From positions 310,001 to 374,000 of the forward strand of contig MU385759.1 of NCBI GenBank assembly GCA_022497155.1: 64,000 bases of DNA, written 5' to 3'. This DNA comes from Whalleya microplaca (taxonomy: Eukaryota; Ascomycota; Sordariomycetes; Xylariales; Xylariaceae). Each line of letters starts with the position of its first letter. The first letter of the stretch is position 1. The notes below the pieces were generated by a model. The model made no database searches and was not told the DNA's origin. It saw nothing but the letters and a program-made list of their open reading frames with translations. Made by a program: the position numbers and the translations under genes. This document shows positions 34,485 through 44,306 of the stretch, piece by piece.

Positions 34485-35100
34485 TTTTCATTTAGATGTA
34501 ATATGAGGCGCTTACAGCATGGCGATTTGGAGATAGGTGGAACGAGTCGAGATAGATTATTGACTGAAGCCTACAGGCGATAGGAAGTCGAGGAAGGGTA
34601 CATTGTTCTCTTTGGTTGGGGTGGGTGATCTCGAGCGGAAAGCGCTCTGCGTACCAAGCACTTTGGGTAAGCATACTGTGCCACCAAGAGGATGGAATGA
34701 TACCTTTTGGGGGAGGTCATGTTGTTGGTCATTGTGTTATATGTAGTTGTTTCGTCAATGCAACGCTGTGCTTAGAGCTTCACAACACAACTTACCCAAT
34801 AGCAGGAACTTCGCACTGTGTCACAAGCATTTGTGTCCCCCAACTTCTTCAGGCCATTTTTTTCCCTCCCTCCCTCAAATTTCATAAAGCAAATCATTGA
34901 CACGCTTATCTCAGGTTTCCACACCAGAGCTCCGTTGCATTCATTCTACTGCCTACAGGAAGGTCTCCTAACCACAATTTATTCGCTCCATATGGTGTAG
35001 AGCACACGTGAAACATATGCACCCATAACCCAACCAACACTTGTTTGGCAGACATCATTATCCTCTACTAACAGTGCCTCCATCCGAAGTCCTTCAAAGT
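34485..35100. promoter_or_regulatory. Divergent promoter region between membrane protein and GMC oxidoreductase
   Basis: 616 bp between two opposed start codons, so co-regulation is possible. CT-rich tracts lie at 34855-34880. No named binding site was recognised. Confidence 0.4.
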
Positions 35101-37121
35101 ATGACATCAGCCGCCTATGACTTCATAATTGTGGGTGGCGGTACTGCCGGGATTGCCATTGCTACTCGCCTCTCGGAAATCTCTAACCAGCGAATTCTGG
35201 TGGTAGAAGCTGGTTCTGACAATAACAATGATGTGAGAGTCAATATTCCCGCCTTTTATGCTGCACTGCAGGGTACAGAGTTAGACTGGTGCTTCGAGAC
35301 AGAGCCTCAGGTATGTGTCGTCCTTCACACCTATCAACGACTTCTTAACTGATGAAAATAGAAAAAACTGAATGGAAGGGTTATCAATGTAAACCAAGGT
35401 AAAGCCCTCGGCGGTTCGAGTGCTATTAACAACCATGTGTTTGCACCCCCTACAAAGACCTTGATCGATACTTGGGAAGCCCTTGGAAATAAAGGCTGGA
35501 ACTGGGATAACTTCAAGAATTACTATGCTAAGGCATATTCTTCACCGGCAATCCCGGAAGGTCTAGAAAAAGAGCTCGGGGTTGACGGATGGTTCACAAA
35601 GAACGGTAGGACTAGCGGCCCTATCCAGCTCTCATTTCCTGGAGATCATCTCCATCCAGTAAGGAAAGCATGGGCGGAAACTTTCAAGACGAAGGGATAC
35701 CTCATGGACAGCGATCCTTGGGTTAACGCGACGGTTGGGGCTTTCAGTAACCTTTACAGCGTGGATCCAGTAAAGAAGGAAAGGAGCCATTCTGCAAAGG
35801 CATATTATCACCCTGTAAAGGATCGAGCAAACTTTGATGTCCTTACCAATGCTGTCGTCGAAAAAGTTGTTTTTGATAAAGGTTCACAGCAGCCGAAAGT
35901 CATCGGTGTTCAGTACCGCCATGAAGCCCAAACGAGAATCGTACGAGCTAGCAAGGAGGTCATCATTTCTGCTGGTGCTTTACAGTCACCAAAGTTGCTT
36001 GAATTGTCAGGCATCGGAAGTGCAGATATACTACAGCGTTACAACATAGAAGTTGTTAAGGAGTTGAAGGGAGTCGGCGAAAACCTCCAGGACCACCTTG
36101 TTTGTGATTTTGCAATTGAAGCAGTAGACAACATGGACACTCTGGACTGCCTCGCACGACAAGAGCCCAAATCACTTGAAAAGGCTATGAACGACTTCAT
36201 GGTAAACCACACCGGGCTTCTGACGTCTGCGGGCATCACCACCTTTGCCTACATGCCTGTGGTTGAGCATCTTTCGGAAGGACGAGAGGCACTGAGGAAG
36301 CTTCTCAAGGAGAATCGTCCATCTCAAGCTCCTCCAAATAATGCTACGAGTCAGGACTTGGCCTACTTTGAGATCGCTGAACAAATGCTGCTCGACCCAA
36401 CCCAGCCATCAGGGGCGTACCTGACGGCGCTAGGCCAGAACCCCATTGCACCGGATCCCGTTACTGGTCTGAAGTCGAAGCCGCTCGACGGCAAATTTCT
36501 CACAATTGCCGCCGTACTTGCGCAGCCCCTTTCTCGTGGCAGCGTCCACGCTGCATCTAGCGACATCTCTGTCCCTCCAGCTGTCGACCCGAATTACCTC
36601 TCGAGCCCAATCGATGTCGAGGTACTCTCACAGCACGTGCTCTATCTACAGAACATCGTCCGCTCGGCTCCTCTTGGTAGTCTGCTCAAGCAGCCTCTCA
36701 GATACTTCCATCCTTCTGCTAACTTTGAAAACCTAGAGGGGGCAATGAAGTATGTCCAAGCACGTGCGAGCACCATGTGGCACCCAGCCGGAACGGTGAG
36801 TCTCCATCGGTTCGATCGCGGTCCTCAGGAACATCTCTTTATCATACATTGAATACTCACTGCCGAGCCTAATGTTTACCAATGACATCAACCATAAATA
36901 GTGCTTACTGACACTAACTTTCATCATAGTGTTCTATGTTACCAGAAGCTATTGGGGGTGTTGTTGACCCAGAGCTAAAAGTGTACGGCGTAAAAAACCT
37001 CCGCGTTGCAGATTCAAGCATCGTCCCGTTGCTTCCTCCTGGAAATCTTCAATCTACCGTATACGCGCTAGCCGAACGAGCAGCTGATATCATTAAGACG
37101 GAATACAAACTCGTCGACTAG
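35101..37121 (+). CDS. GMC-family FAD-dependent oxidoreductase
   Basis: Flavin alcohol oxidase/dehydrogenase of the glucose-methanol-choline family. Exons 35101-35310, 35362-36795 and 36930-37121 give 611 residues. DFIIVGGGTAGIAIATRLSE at 7-26 is the FAD Rossmann motif, followed by VVEAGSD. GKALGGSSAINN is the first GMC signature. AGALQSPKLLELSGIG is the second. MWHPAGT-CSM, completed by the last splice, carries the catalytic His (about 544), and PPGNLQSTVYALAERAADI supplies the partner Asn (about 587), the common His-Asn pair. There is no signal peptide, so it is probably intracellular. The substrate is unknown; choline-dehydrogenase-like and metabolite-tailoring roles are both possible. Confidence 0.93.
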
Positions 37122-37608
37122 TCGAGATCCGTCTTCGGTCGGAATGAGCCCTCCAGCTAGTAGTGTAAACAGGGTTCTATATAGCTATCGCTGCTTTGCT
37201 CAAATACAAGGAGTGTTCGAAAATATAAGAAAGACTAGTGGTCGGGAGCTTAACACTAGCTAGAGACATGCGATATATGTAGGCCCGAACGCCACTAATG
37301 AGGTTACTTATGGAGGGAGAAAAAAAGGCAAAACCCCTTGTGGCTACGTTCATTTTATAGATTATCTTTCTAAACTTTCACAATACAAGCTCATGTGTTG
37401 GTGGTGCCGGTCTACCAAATCAATGCCAATATCAAAGTAGTATTGAAGTCATCATCAATGTATCTTTCCGATTCTAAACGCAGTTTTGGGTATAACATAG
37501 GAAATACAATAGTGTGTTAGATACCAAGGGTACCGTAGTGCACCTGATAGCTCTAAAGAACATGTCGAACCCATTTCGCATCTAGTCTAATCGCGCGCAT
37601 TACAAAGT
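37122..37608. terminator. 3' flank between convergent genes
   Basis: 487 bp between the stops of the GMC gene (plus) and the TRK gene (minus). Both transcripts must end here. It is AT-rich with poly-A-like stretches around 37320-37330. No gene. Confidence 0.4.
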
Positions 37609-40038
37609 CTAATGAGAAAAAGCCGATAAACTCCTAATCTCGGCGTCTTCCTCCTCATACTCCGCAAGCTTCTTCCCGGGCAACCTCACGGCGCGATCCA
37701 GCGCGACCGGCAGCCCCCTGTGACGTCCCCGCAACATTACCAGAATCATGACGATCTTGCTCCCCGTGTACATGCCCCCGCTGAAGCTGTAGCTCTGGTC
37801 CGGCAGACCGATGCTGATGCCGATGTTGGTGTAGCCTGAGACGATCTCGAAGAGGATGTTGAACACGCTGTACGTCGCGGGGTCCGTGAGCGAGTGCTTC
37901 GTCTCGATGAGCGTGATCAGAAACAGCGTCAGCGCGATCCACCACACGTCGTGGCTGAGCTGTCCGCGCACCTGCTGCGAGACGAGACTCGGGGGGCCTG
38001 TGGTGGGGAGGTGGTCGTGGAGAGAATGGACCGAGGCACGCGCGAAGTCGACGGTCTGAGCCCGGCGGATTCCAGGCTTGGGCGGTGCGGCGGCCGGTGA
38101 GGCATTTGCGACGCCGACACCCTGGAAGGCCGTCATTCGGTGCTGGATTTGGCGGCCTACGAATGCGGTGCCGCGTCGGCCGACTGAGTAGAGCCTCTTG
38201 ATGGATTTGGTAGAGGGTGATCGAGAGACCGCATCCCAGTTCTTGTTGTTGTTGGCCGTGGGTGGTGGAAGTTCGGATTGGTCCGGGATGGCGGCATCAA
38301 CATCGAAGAGACTACTACTTGCAGAATGAAGCTGTTCCTCTTCTGCGTGGTCGCCTTCGTAGATCCCCAAGGATCGCTCCTCGTAGACGTTGGAGTTTCG
38401 CATGGTGATAATGTGGGGGTAGGCTGCTGTATAGTACACGACTAACCAAAGCACTTGAACATCGAAGTAGATGGATGATGGTGATACTATAGCGTATCCT
38501 CCTGAAGGGATCGCTGTTGAAAGGGAGAAATTTGTCAGCTCAAGACAACTTGGCAGGGTATTATTCTTTGAAGGGAACTTACAGAACCCCTGGAAAAGAG
38601 CGTCGAAAATTCGCTGGCCGAGAGGGATAGCCTCCATAGTCGGATTTCCAATGCTGAGAATGAGAATTAACACCCAATCCGCTATCACAAAACCCCCGAA
38701 CGTGAGCGCAAACATCCAGGTGTCCTTGGCAGGAAATAGATTGGTATAGACACGACGAGGAAATTTCAGTATGAAGTCAAATCCCTCTTTCCAAACGCCA
38801 TATTCCTTTTCTTTAGAAAAAAGATCTAATAAAGACGACATAGTCCATATGATAAATCGCATGAAGACAGGGAAAGCTGCTGGGCCGGCCAGCGATAGAA
38901 GTGTGACGACGGTGAGTAGGAAATAAGACGCCTGGAAGGGTATAAAACCTGCGTCCAACAACGTGAAGCCGGCATTGTTGTATGCAGAGATAGCGAGGAA
39001 GATGCCCGCCCACCACGGATTTTGTGCATTGACGGCGGCGGCGTCGGTTGCATGAACCGACATCCAGGCACCAAGGGCGATGCTACCAAAGAATTGGCAG
39101 AGCACGAAGTAGGCGATGACAAACACGGAGAGGAATTTGAGGGAACGATACTCGACACCGCCGAGGTACTCTCGTTCGTCTTCCGACAGATTGAAGAATT
39201 GGCCGTTTCTTCCGATGTTGCGTTTTTGCTCTTTGAGGAATGTTTGCACGTTGAACCCCTCGAACGCCGTCCTTGATTCTGCTGTTTGGGATCTTCGTCT
39301 CGTAGTTGCAGTTTGATGAGATTGAGTCTGGTAGATCCCGTGTCCAGTAGTCGTTGAGTGTCCTTCAAAGGGCTTGTCCTCTCGGACTGGTTCGAGGAAG
39401 CCAATGTGCTGTTGTTGACCCCTCATACCTCCTACCTGGGATTCCGGAGACGACACATCCTCCTCAGTAAATGCCCTTCTAGTTGGTGAAGTTAAGGGAT
39501 TCGCATGATTGGAGGACCGTGGCTTGCTCTGCGCCCCTCCCTTTCCAAAGGACGACATTACTTGCAGCCCAAACATGGCACCTGTCATGCCAACCACGGC
39601 ACCGGTACCTGACACCTTCTTTTTCCTCTTTTCTCGCTCCGCCTTTACTATATCTTCAAAACGCTTCTCGAAGATATGCTTCCGAAATGCGATGGTGGCG
39701 TACGAAATCAGGACCTGACTTCCCATGATCATCAATACACACAACTCAACCTGCTGGAAGGTCGTCAGCTGGCTGACATTGACTGTGTTGAGACCCGACG
39801 CGGTCAGCGCCGACATGACCATAAATATGCTGTCCCACCAGCCGACGCTGCGAGGCGGGCTTGAAGCGCCCCAGAAAATGAGCGTGCCAATGATCGTGGT
39901 GCCGATGAAGTATGCATAGTGCAATGTGATGTAGTTGATGGGCGGCAGATACGGCTTGACCGCACGCGCCACACCAGTCAATGTGTCATATATTCTGGGG
40001 TGCTGTGTGCCAAAGTCTTCCCACCACTGAAGCCCCAT
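37609..40038 (-). CDS. TRK-family potassium transporter
   Basis: Plasma-membrane K+ (or Na+) uptake protein of the fungal TRK/HKT superfamily. Exon 1 (40038-38583) and exon 2 (38513-37609) give 786 residues. The four pore-loop filters appear in order: TASGLNTVNVS, SAYNNAGFTLLDAGF, FSIPSGGYAIVS and SGYTNIGISIGLP, each with the conserved Gly. A large hydrophilic loop lies between the first two repeats, as in yeast Trk1, and another between the third and fourth. The conserved YEERSLGIYEGD segment is present. The 69-nt intron (GTAAGT...CAACAG) is a multiple of three and has no stop, so it can be mistaken for coding sequence; splicing it is what restores the third pore loop. Confidence 0.94.
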   Translation of the reverse strand: MGLQWWEDFGTQHPRIYDTLTGVARAVKPYLPPINYITLHYAYFIGTTIIGTLIFWGASSPPRSVGWWDSIFMVMSALTASGLNTVNVSQLTTFQQVELCVLMIMGSQVLISYATIAFRKHIFEKRFEDIVKAEREKRKKKVSGTGAVVGMTGAMFGLQVMSSFGKGGAQSKPRSSNHANPLTSPTRRAFTEEDVSSPESQVGGMRGQQQHIGFLEPVREDKPFEGHSTTTGHGIYQTQSHQTATTRRRSQTAESRTAFEGFNVQTFLKEQKRNIGRNGQFFNLSEDEREYLGGVEYRSLKFLSVFVIAYFVLCQFFGSIALGAWMSVHATDAAAVNAQNPWWAGIFLAISAYNNAGFTLLDAGFIPFQASYFLLTVVTLLSLAGPAAFPVFMRFIIWTMSSLLDLFSKEKEYGVWKEGFDFILKFPRRVYTNLFPAKDTWMFALTFGGFVIADWVLILILSIGNPTMEAIPLGQRIFDALFQGFCKFPSKNNTLPSCLELTNFSLSTAIPSGGYAIVSPSSIYFDVQVLWLVVYYTAAYPHIITMRNSNVYEERSLGIYEGDHAEEEQLHSASSSLFDVDAAIPDQSELPPPTANNNKNWDAVSRSPSTKSIKRLYSVGRRGTAFVGRQIQHRMTAFQGVGVANASPAAAPPKPGIRRAQTVDFARASVHSLHDHLPTTGPPSLVSQQVRGQLSHDVWWIALTLFLITLIETKHSLTDPATYSVFNILFEIVSGYTNIGISIGLPDQSYSFSGGMYTGSKIVMILVMLRGRHRGLPVALDRAVRLPGKKLAEYEEEDAEIRSLSAFSH

Positions 40039-40684
40039 GGCGACTCAGCTTCCCGTCTCAAAAGACGCCTCGGTCTTTCGATTCTGCCGTAACAGCTCCT
40101 CTCTAGATAACTGTGAAAAATTTGATGAATGATGGTGGAAAATTCTCTCGTTCGAGAACTTGCGTTATCTCTCATTTTTCTGCCTGAACAGCACGGCCTG
40201 TGTTCTGCCCAAAACGCAGATTAGCTGTATATGCGCTGAATGTGGTCCATGCCCACTCGCACTGCTGGCTCAACTGCATCCTACCATTATTCCACTAAGC
40301 CGAAAGGATATTTAATGGATGGCGTGCCAGGAATTGTTCATCCGAAGTGCTACGTTGGACACGCCTAATACGAGAACATAATAAATGAAACAACAACAGA
40401 TTTAAGACCCTCATAACTTGTTTATGCTGTATGACCCTGACTGATAAGGGGCGTCGCATCGCGCTATACTCGATCCGGAAGAACATCAAAGCTTGATTCA
40501 TCTTAAGAAAGGAACCCTCGGAAAAAGCCACCTCGTAGGGCCAAATTCGTTGCTAAACTGTGCCAACGATTTGTTGGTGGGCCTCTCTCTCCATTTTGAC
40601 TGGTACTGCGTAGAATTGGTCCATCATGGACCTCTCAGCTATGTGTATTAATAAGTATGGAACCACTTCGTTCGTAGGAGCTAG
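40039..40684. promoter_or_regulatory. TRK promoter region
   Basis: Upstream of the minus-strand TRK start. It contains CT-rich stretches when read on the minus strand and no domain-bearing frame. Nothing else is seen. Confidence 0.4.
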
Positions 40685-40788
40685 GTTACTGTGCTAGGTT
40701 GCTATAGTCACACGCAGCAACTGGGCTAAATGGTCTGTGCGCTCCGCGCACAGCCATTTACCCAGTTGCGCGTGTGGCCAACAGTAAC
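40685..40788. repeat. Long near-perfect inverted repeat (hairpin element)
   Basis: The outer arms are exact complements: GTTACTGT (40685-40692) and ACAGTAAC (40781-40788). The inner arms CACACGCAGCAACTGGGC... and ...GCCCAGTTGC-like CCCAGTTGCGCGTGTG pair over about 35 bases with a few single-base gaps, closing on GCGCTCCGCGC at the centre (about 40739-40749). GC-rich inner stems stand out from the AT-rich surroundings. A further weak inverted pair (TAGGGGTT at 40818 and AACCCCTA at 40891) lies just outside. It could be a MITE-like transposon relic or a transcribed hairpin. Confidence 0.75.
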
Positions 40789-41296
40789 TATTCAATACAC
40801 AACTCATGCTTTTCTGGTAGGGGTTTAGCTGACTAAGCAATTTTCCATACCCCACTACTATATATAGCAGCAGTCACAGTCTCATAGCCTAACCCCTAAT
40901 AACAACAACAAATCACTTTTGCACACCACGGATAGCTTCATTCTAGTGTAAAATAGGCCTTATTGCCACCCGACTTCGCACGAAGCCTAATGCGCCGTGC
41001 AAATGATCATCTCTTCATCATAGAAAGCATGCCGCATAAGTTGAGATACGCCCTATAGGGCTGATAGGGCTGATAGGGGTACGGGCCTATATACGGCCAC
41101 CGCCTGTATCATAGCTTCGCCTTGCACTAATTCAGCCACTATCTTCTTCACTATCTTGCCCCATATCGACAGTATATCCATAGCAGAACTCAATGGCAGG
41201 ATTTGGTAATGTATAAATCGATGCGTGCCTGGATATAGCGGCCATTGAGAAAGGCTAAAGACAGCGGGGGCACCAAGACTCGAAGTCGAGCTCCAT
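40789..41296. other. Intergenic with repeat copy 2
   Basis: Spacer beyond the 3' end of the phosphoesterase gene (which is on the minus strand). It holds the decayed repeat at 41075-41172 and no coding sequence. Confidence 0.5.
41075..41172 (+). repeat. Degenerate dispersed repeat, copy 2
   Basis: Matches 11756-11890 in order and orientation (GGTACGGGCCTA, GGCCACCGCCT, CCTTGCACTA, CATATCGACA) but lacks the middle segment of the other copy. Changes are largely transitions. It lies about 290 bp from the hairpin element, so both may derive from one inserted element. Confidence 0.55.
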
Positions 41297-42130
41297 TCAA
41301 ATTAAACCTCCTTGCTCAGCCTTCTCAGTTCTTCCAATCAAAAACAGTTTCTTTGCATCAAAGCTCTTGGCAGGGATCTGAGCATAGCCCTTTTGGTTCG
41401 CGATAACTCGTTTTCCCAGACTATCGGTGAAGTCGCAGCTGAAATGTGTATGCCCAAAGCCCCATGACACAACAGACTGACTCCTCCAGCACTCTTCCGC
41501 AGCCAGGTCTGTGACAAAGCCGGACATGACGGGACTAGCAAGGTGACTCGGATCTACGGCATTCTCATCCAGAGTTGGGCTATGATGAGTAAATATGACA
41601 ACCTGTCTCCGTGGCTCTGTCTTGGCTATCTCACACACTTGTGTGTTCAGCCATTGCAGATCCGACTTGTGTGCCTCATTGTGATCGCTGACTGTCCAAT
41701 TTTGGATGTGATTGAAGTCCACAAACCGAGTCTCGACAGCTACAGCTTGTTCAGGATCGACGCGCGAGAACAAGGTGCACCCAAGGACTGTGAGTGTGTC
41801 GTTCAGATTGTAGCGTGTCTGGTCAAGGAAAACAAATTTGCCAATCGTCGATCGTGTCCTCAAACGTTCCATCCGTTCAGCAAAAGCACGGACTCTCTGC
41901 TTTGCCAGAGGCCAGCTAGTTTGTATAGGCTCGTGGTTACCCAGCAGGAAGAACACAACCCAGTACCGATTAAGTTGTTTCTCTAAGAATTTGAATAGGT
42001 TGTCATCCGCGACATGACCGATGTCACCGAGAAGGGCTAGATACGGGGCTGTCTGTTTGATGGGGAGGTTATACGACTCGTGGGTCTCTAGGTGTAAATC
42101 AGAAAGGATTTGAAATGCGACGGGAGACAT
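41297..42130 (-). CDS. Calcineurin-like metallophosphoesterase
   Basis: Intronless, 277 residues. The five metal-binding blocks of the family appear in order: SDLHLE (Asp11, His13), LLGDIGH (Asp36), LLGNHE (Asn65, His66), FTHHSP (His182/183) and GFGHTHF (His227, His229). These bind two metals that hydrolyse phosphoester bonds. There is no signal peptide or membrane segment, so it is probably cytosolic. Short size and the GHTHFS ending fit the Ser/Thr-phosphatase-fold hydrolases that are common and functionally undefined in fungi. A GTG codon nine codons upstream is in frame, but the ATG of MSPVAFQ is preferred. The substrate cannot be inferred. Confidence 0.9.
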   Translation of the reverse strand: MSPVAFQILSDLHLETHESYNLPIKQTAPYLALLGDIGHVADDNLFKFLEKQLNRYWVVFFLLGNHEPIQTSWPLAKQRVRAFAERMERLRTRSTIGKFVFLDQTRYNLNDTLTVLGCTLFSRVDPEQAVAVETRFVDFNHIQNWTVSDHNEAHKSDLQWLNTQVCEIAKTEPRRQVVIFTHHSPTLDENAVDPSHLASPVMSGFVTDLAAEECWRSQSVVSWGFGHTHFSCDFTDSLGKRVIANQKGYAQIPAKSFDAKKLFLIGRTEKAEQGGLI

Positions 42131-42684
42131 CACGCAATATACAGGCGAACGAGACACACTTCAGAGAGAGAGAAGGGGGTGGTGTGCATGATATATTTTA
42201 GGATTACTATTATAGGCGTGTCGGCCTCAGAGGCACTACCATGTATTGGGAGAAATTGTGACATAGTATGAGAGGCTGTAAGGCTCTAAATACATAGCCC
42301 AATATCTAGGTAGGCTGCAAGGCAGAACCAGGTGCTGCAACATATATGTGCTTACGTGATTAATGAATTCAACCACTCAAAACCCAGTCACGTGTTGGTT
42401 GATGAAGGGTGGTGTAATGCCTCTCTCGGAACGTACATGTACCTAATAGAAATTAACCCCGAGCAGGGCTTCTAGCAGCGAGACCATAGTAGGCTCAAAG
42501 GGGTGGGATTTCATATTGACATAAATTTTTCCGAGATGTCATTTGTGTACTAGGTCATATGCAAATTTGGTTCGCAGATGATAAAGGTTAAGCAGCTCTG
42601 GACTAAAAATGACCTGTGCTGCAACGAGTTGTTCAATGTCATGGAGTGATTATAAGCTTCATGTTGACATTGAAATACTTCTAT
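42131..42684. other. Intergenic, no gene seen
   Basis: Promoter of the phosphoesterase gene and 3' flank of the next. AT-rich; nothing further. Confidence 0.5.
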
Positions 42685-44306
42685 CTAGCTACCGGTGTTT
42701 GGATACTCACAAGTAGGGCAATACGTCATTGTGTTCTTCGTTTCAGGGTAACTATCCTGGCCGTAGGTCGCATTCAATGAAACACTGCCCACAACATTGC
42801 CAGACTCGAGACGAATCCAAGTATCAGCCTCCAGGTTCTCCAACAGTGCTTTTGACACCATAACCTGACGAGAACCTCGCTCCCAGTTGCCATAGCCTCC
42901 ATAACCACTGTGCTGACCAAAGCACAAGTTGACAGCATTGCGTGGCGTCACGTCTATATTAGGCAACTGCTTGTCCCACTTGTAGCACCATGTGGCTCCA
43001 CTATCACAATCCAAAGTCAGTAAATACTATTATATATAATTCTCGAGGTTTGGAATTATATCTCGGGAGGACTACGTCTGGGAACATAGTGAACGGGAAA
43101 GGGGTATGATAGGCTGAAATGGAAGGTGAAACTTGGAAATACGTACTGATCATGTCCGGAAAAGAGTGCTATGAGACCGGGGACACTTGAAATGGCTTGC
43201 ATAAATGGTACGTCCTGTTTCCCATACTGTAGTATCTGAAGTTAGTAATTCTTCATTCTAGAAAATTTGGTAGAGAACTGGGAGTCCCAAGGAATGTTGT
43301 GGGAGCCCTCGACTCCCAGATATATCCCAACAGGGAATTGCTGCTCAAAAACCAGAACAAAATGGGTAATGAACGGCTGTGGATATTACTCACTGAGCAG
43401 GTATTATCATTCCGACCGTCAGGACACCACCCTTCGGCTTGTGGGGCTAGAGGGTTGTCATCGTTTACTCCTGGTTCTTTGCTTGGATCTACACCTCCTG
43501 CCTGCAACACAGCAGATGCATATGTTGGGATATGAACGAAGGCAAGAGAAGGGATCACTTTGTTATACGACTCGACGAGGTTCGTATTTGTCTCTAAGAA
43601 CCAGTTCACGACGTTGAAGTCGACCCAATCCGGGCGGCCGACCAAAGCTCCAGTCGCGTTTTTCTGCTGGAACCGAAATCCTCCTCTGCTGTCGAAGAAC
43701 CAGAGCAATAATTCGGGAACACATCCATCGCTAGTACAGTCGCTATCATAGACCGGGAGGTAGTAATTCGACACACCAGCGTCTTCAGTTAATACCATCT
43801 TTGTTGTTCGACTGTTGGGCCATTTGTGTTCTCGGTCCAATATCGCTTCACCGGAGATATTGAGCGACGAGTCATGATTACCGTACGTTGATGCCCAGGT
43901 CAAGCCACGGTCCACCAGAGGACCAACGATCTGGTCGATGTATACAGTGCTGTTCTCCAAGAAACCATTCTCGCCAGTGATCAGGTCGCCATTCAGAACG
44001 ACAAGCCCCGGTGATTCAGCTTCAAGGATCTGGTTGATGACCTTGACGGAGTTGATGTCCTGTTGAGGGCCCCACTGCTCCCACGCATCTTGGAATACAA
44101 GTTAGTGAAATACCCGCGGTAAGAGTTGGTGAAGTCTTACTTTCTCCGAAGTGAAGGTCTTCGAATATGGAGACCTGAAACGTGCCGTCGGCTCTAAAGG
44201 TGAGGGGCCCGAAAGGGCCAGATCTGTCGGCTAGTGCTTTAGCCATTGTCTTTGCTTCAAGGGGGAGCCCGAGAAGCAAGAATCCAACCAAGAAAGTGAA
44301 GAGCAT
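42685..44306 (-). CDS. Secreted calcineurin-like phosphoesterase (Dcr2/purple-acid-phosphatase-like)
   Basis: Four exons, 44306-44141, 44088-43394, 43235-43147 and 43000-42685, give 421 residues. All introns have GT-AG ends, and the second carries ACTAAC just before its acceptor. The N-terminus MLFTFLVGFLLLGLPLEA is a signal peptide. Metal ligands appear as FEDLHFGE (Asp50, His52), LNGDLITGEN (Asp90), YGNHDSS (Asn126, His127), FVHIPTY and SGHDHGATWC, the last assembled only by splicing exons 3 and 4. The arrangement matches fungal phosphatases of the Dcr2-like group, often extracellular or vacuolar. Several N-glycosylation sequons (NST, NIS, NAT) support secretion. The exact substrate is unknown. 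Confidence 0.9.

Noticed and set aside
25492..37121. Canonical secondary-metabolite cluster
   Set aside because: No PKS, NRPS, class I terpene synthase, P450, transporter or Zn2Cys6 regulator is present; only the weaker UbiA-GMC pairing is reported.
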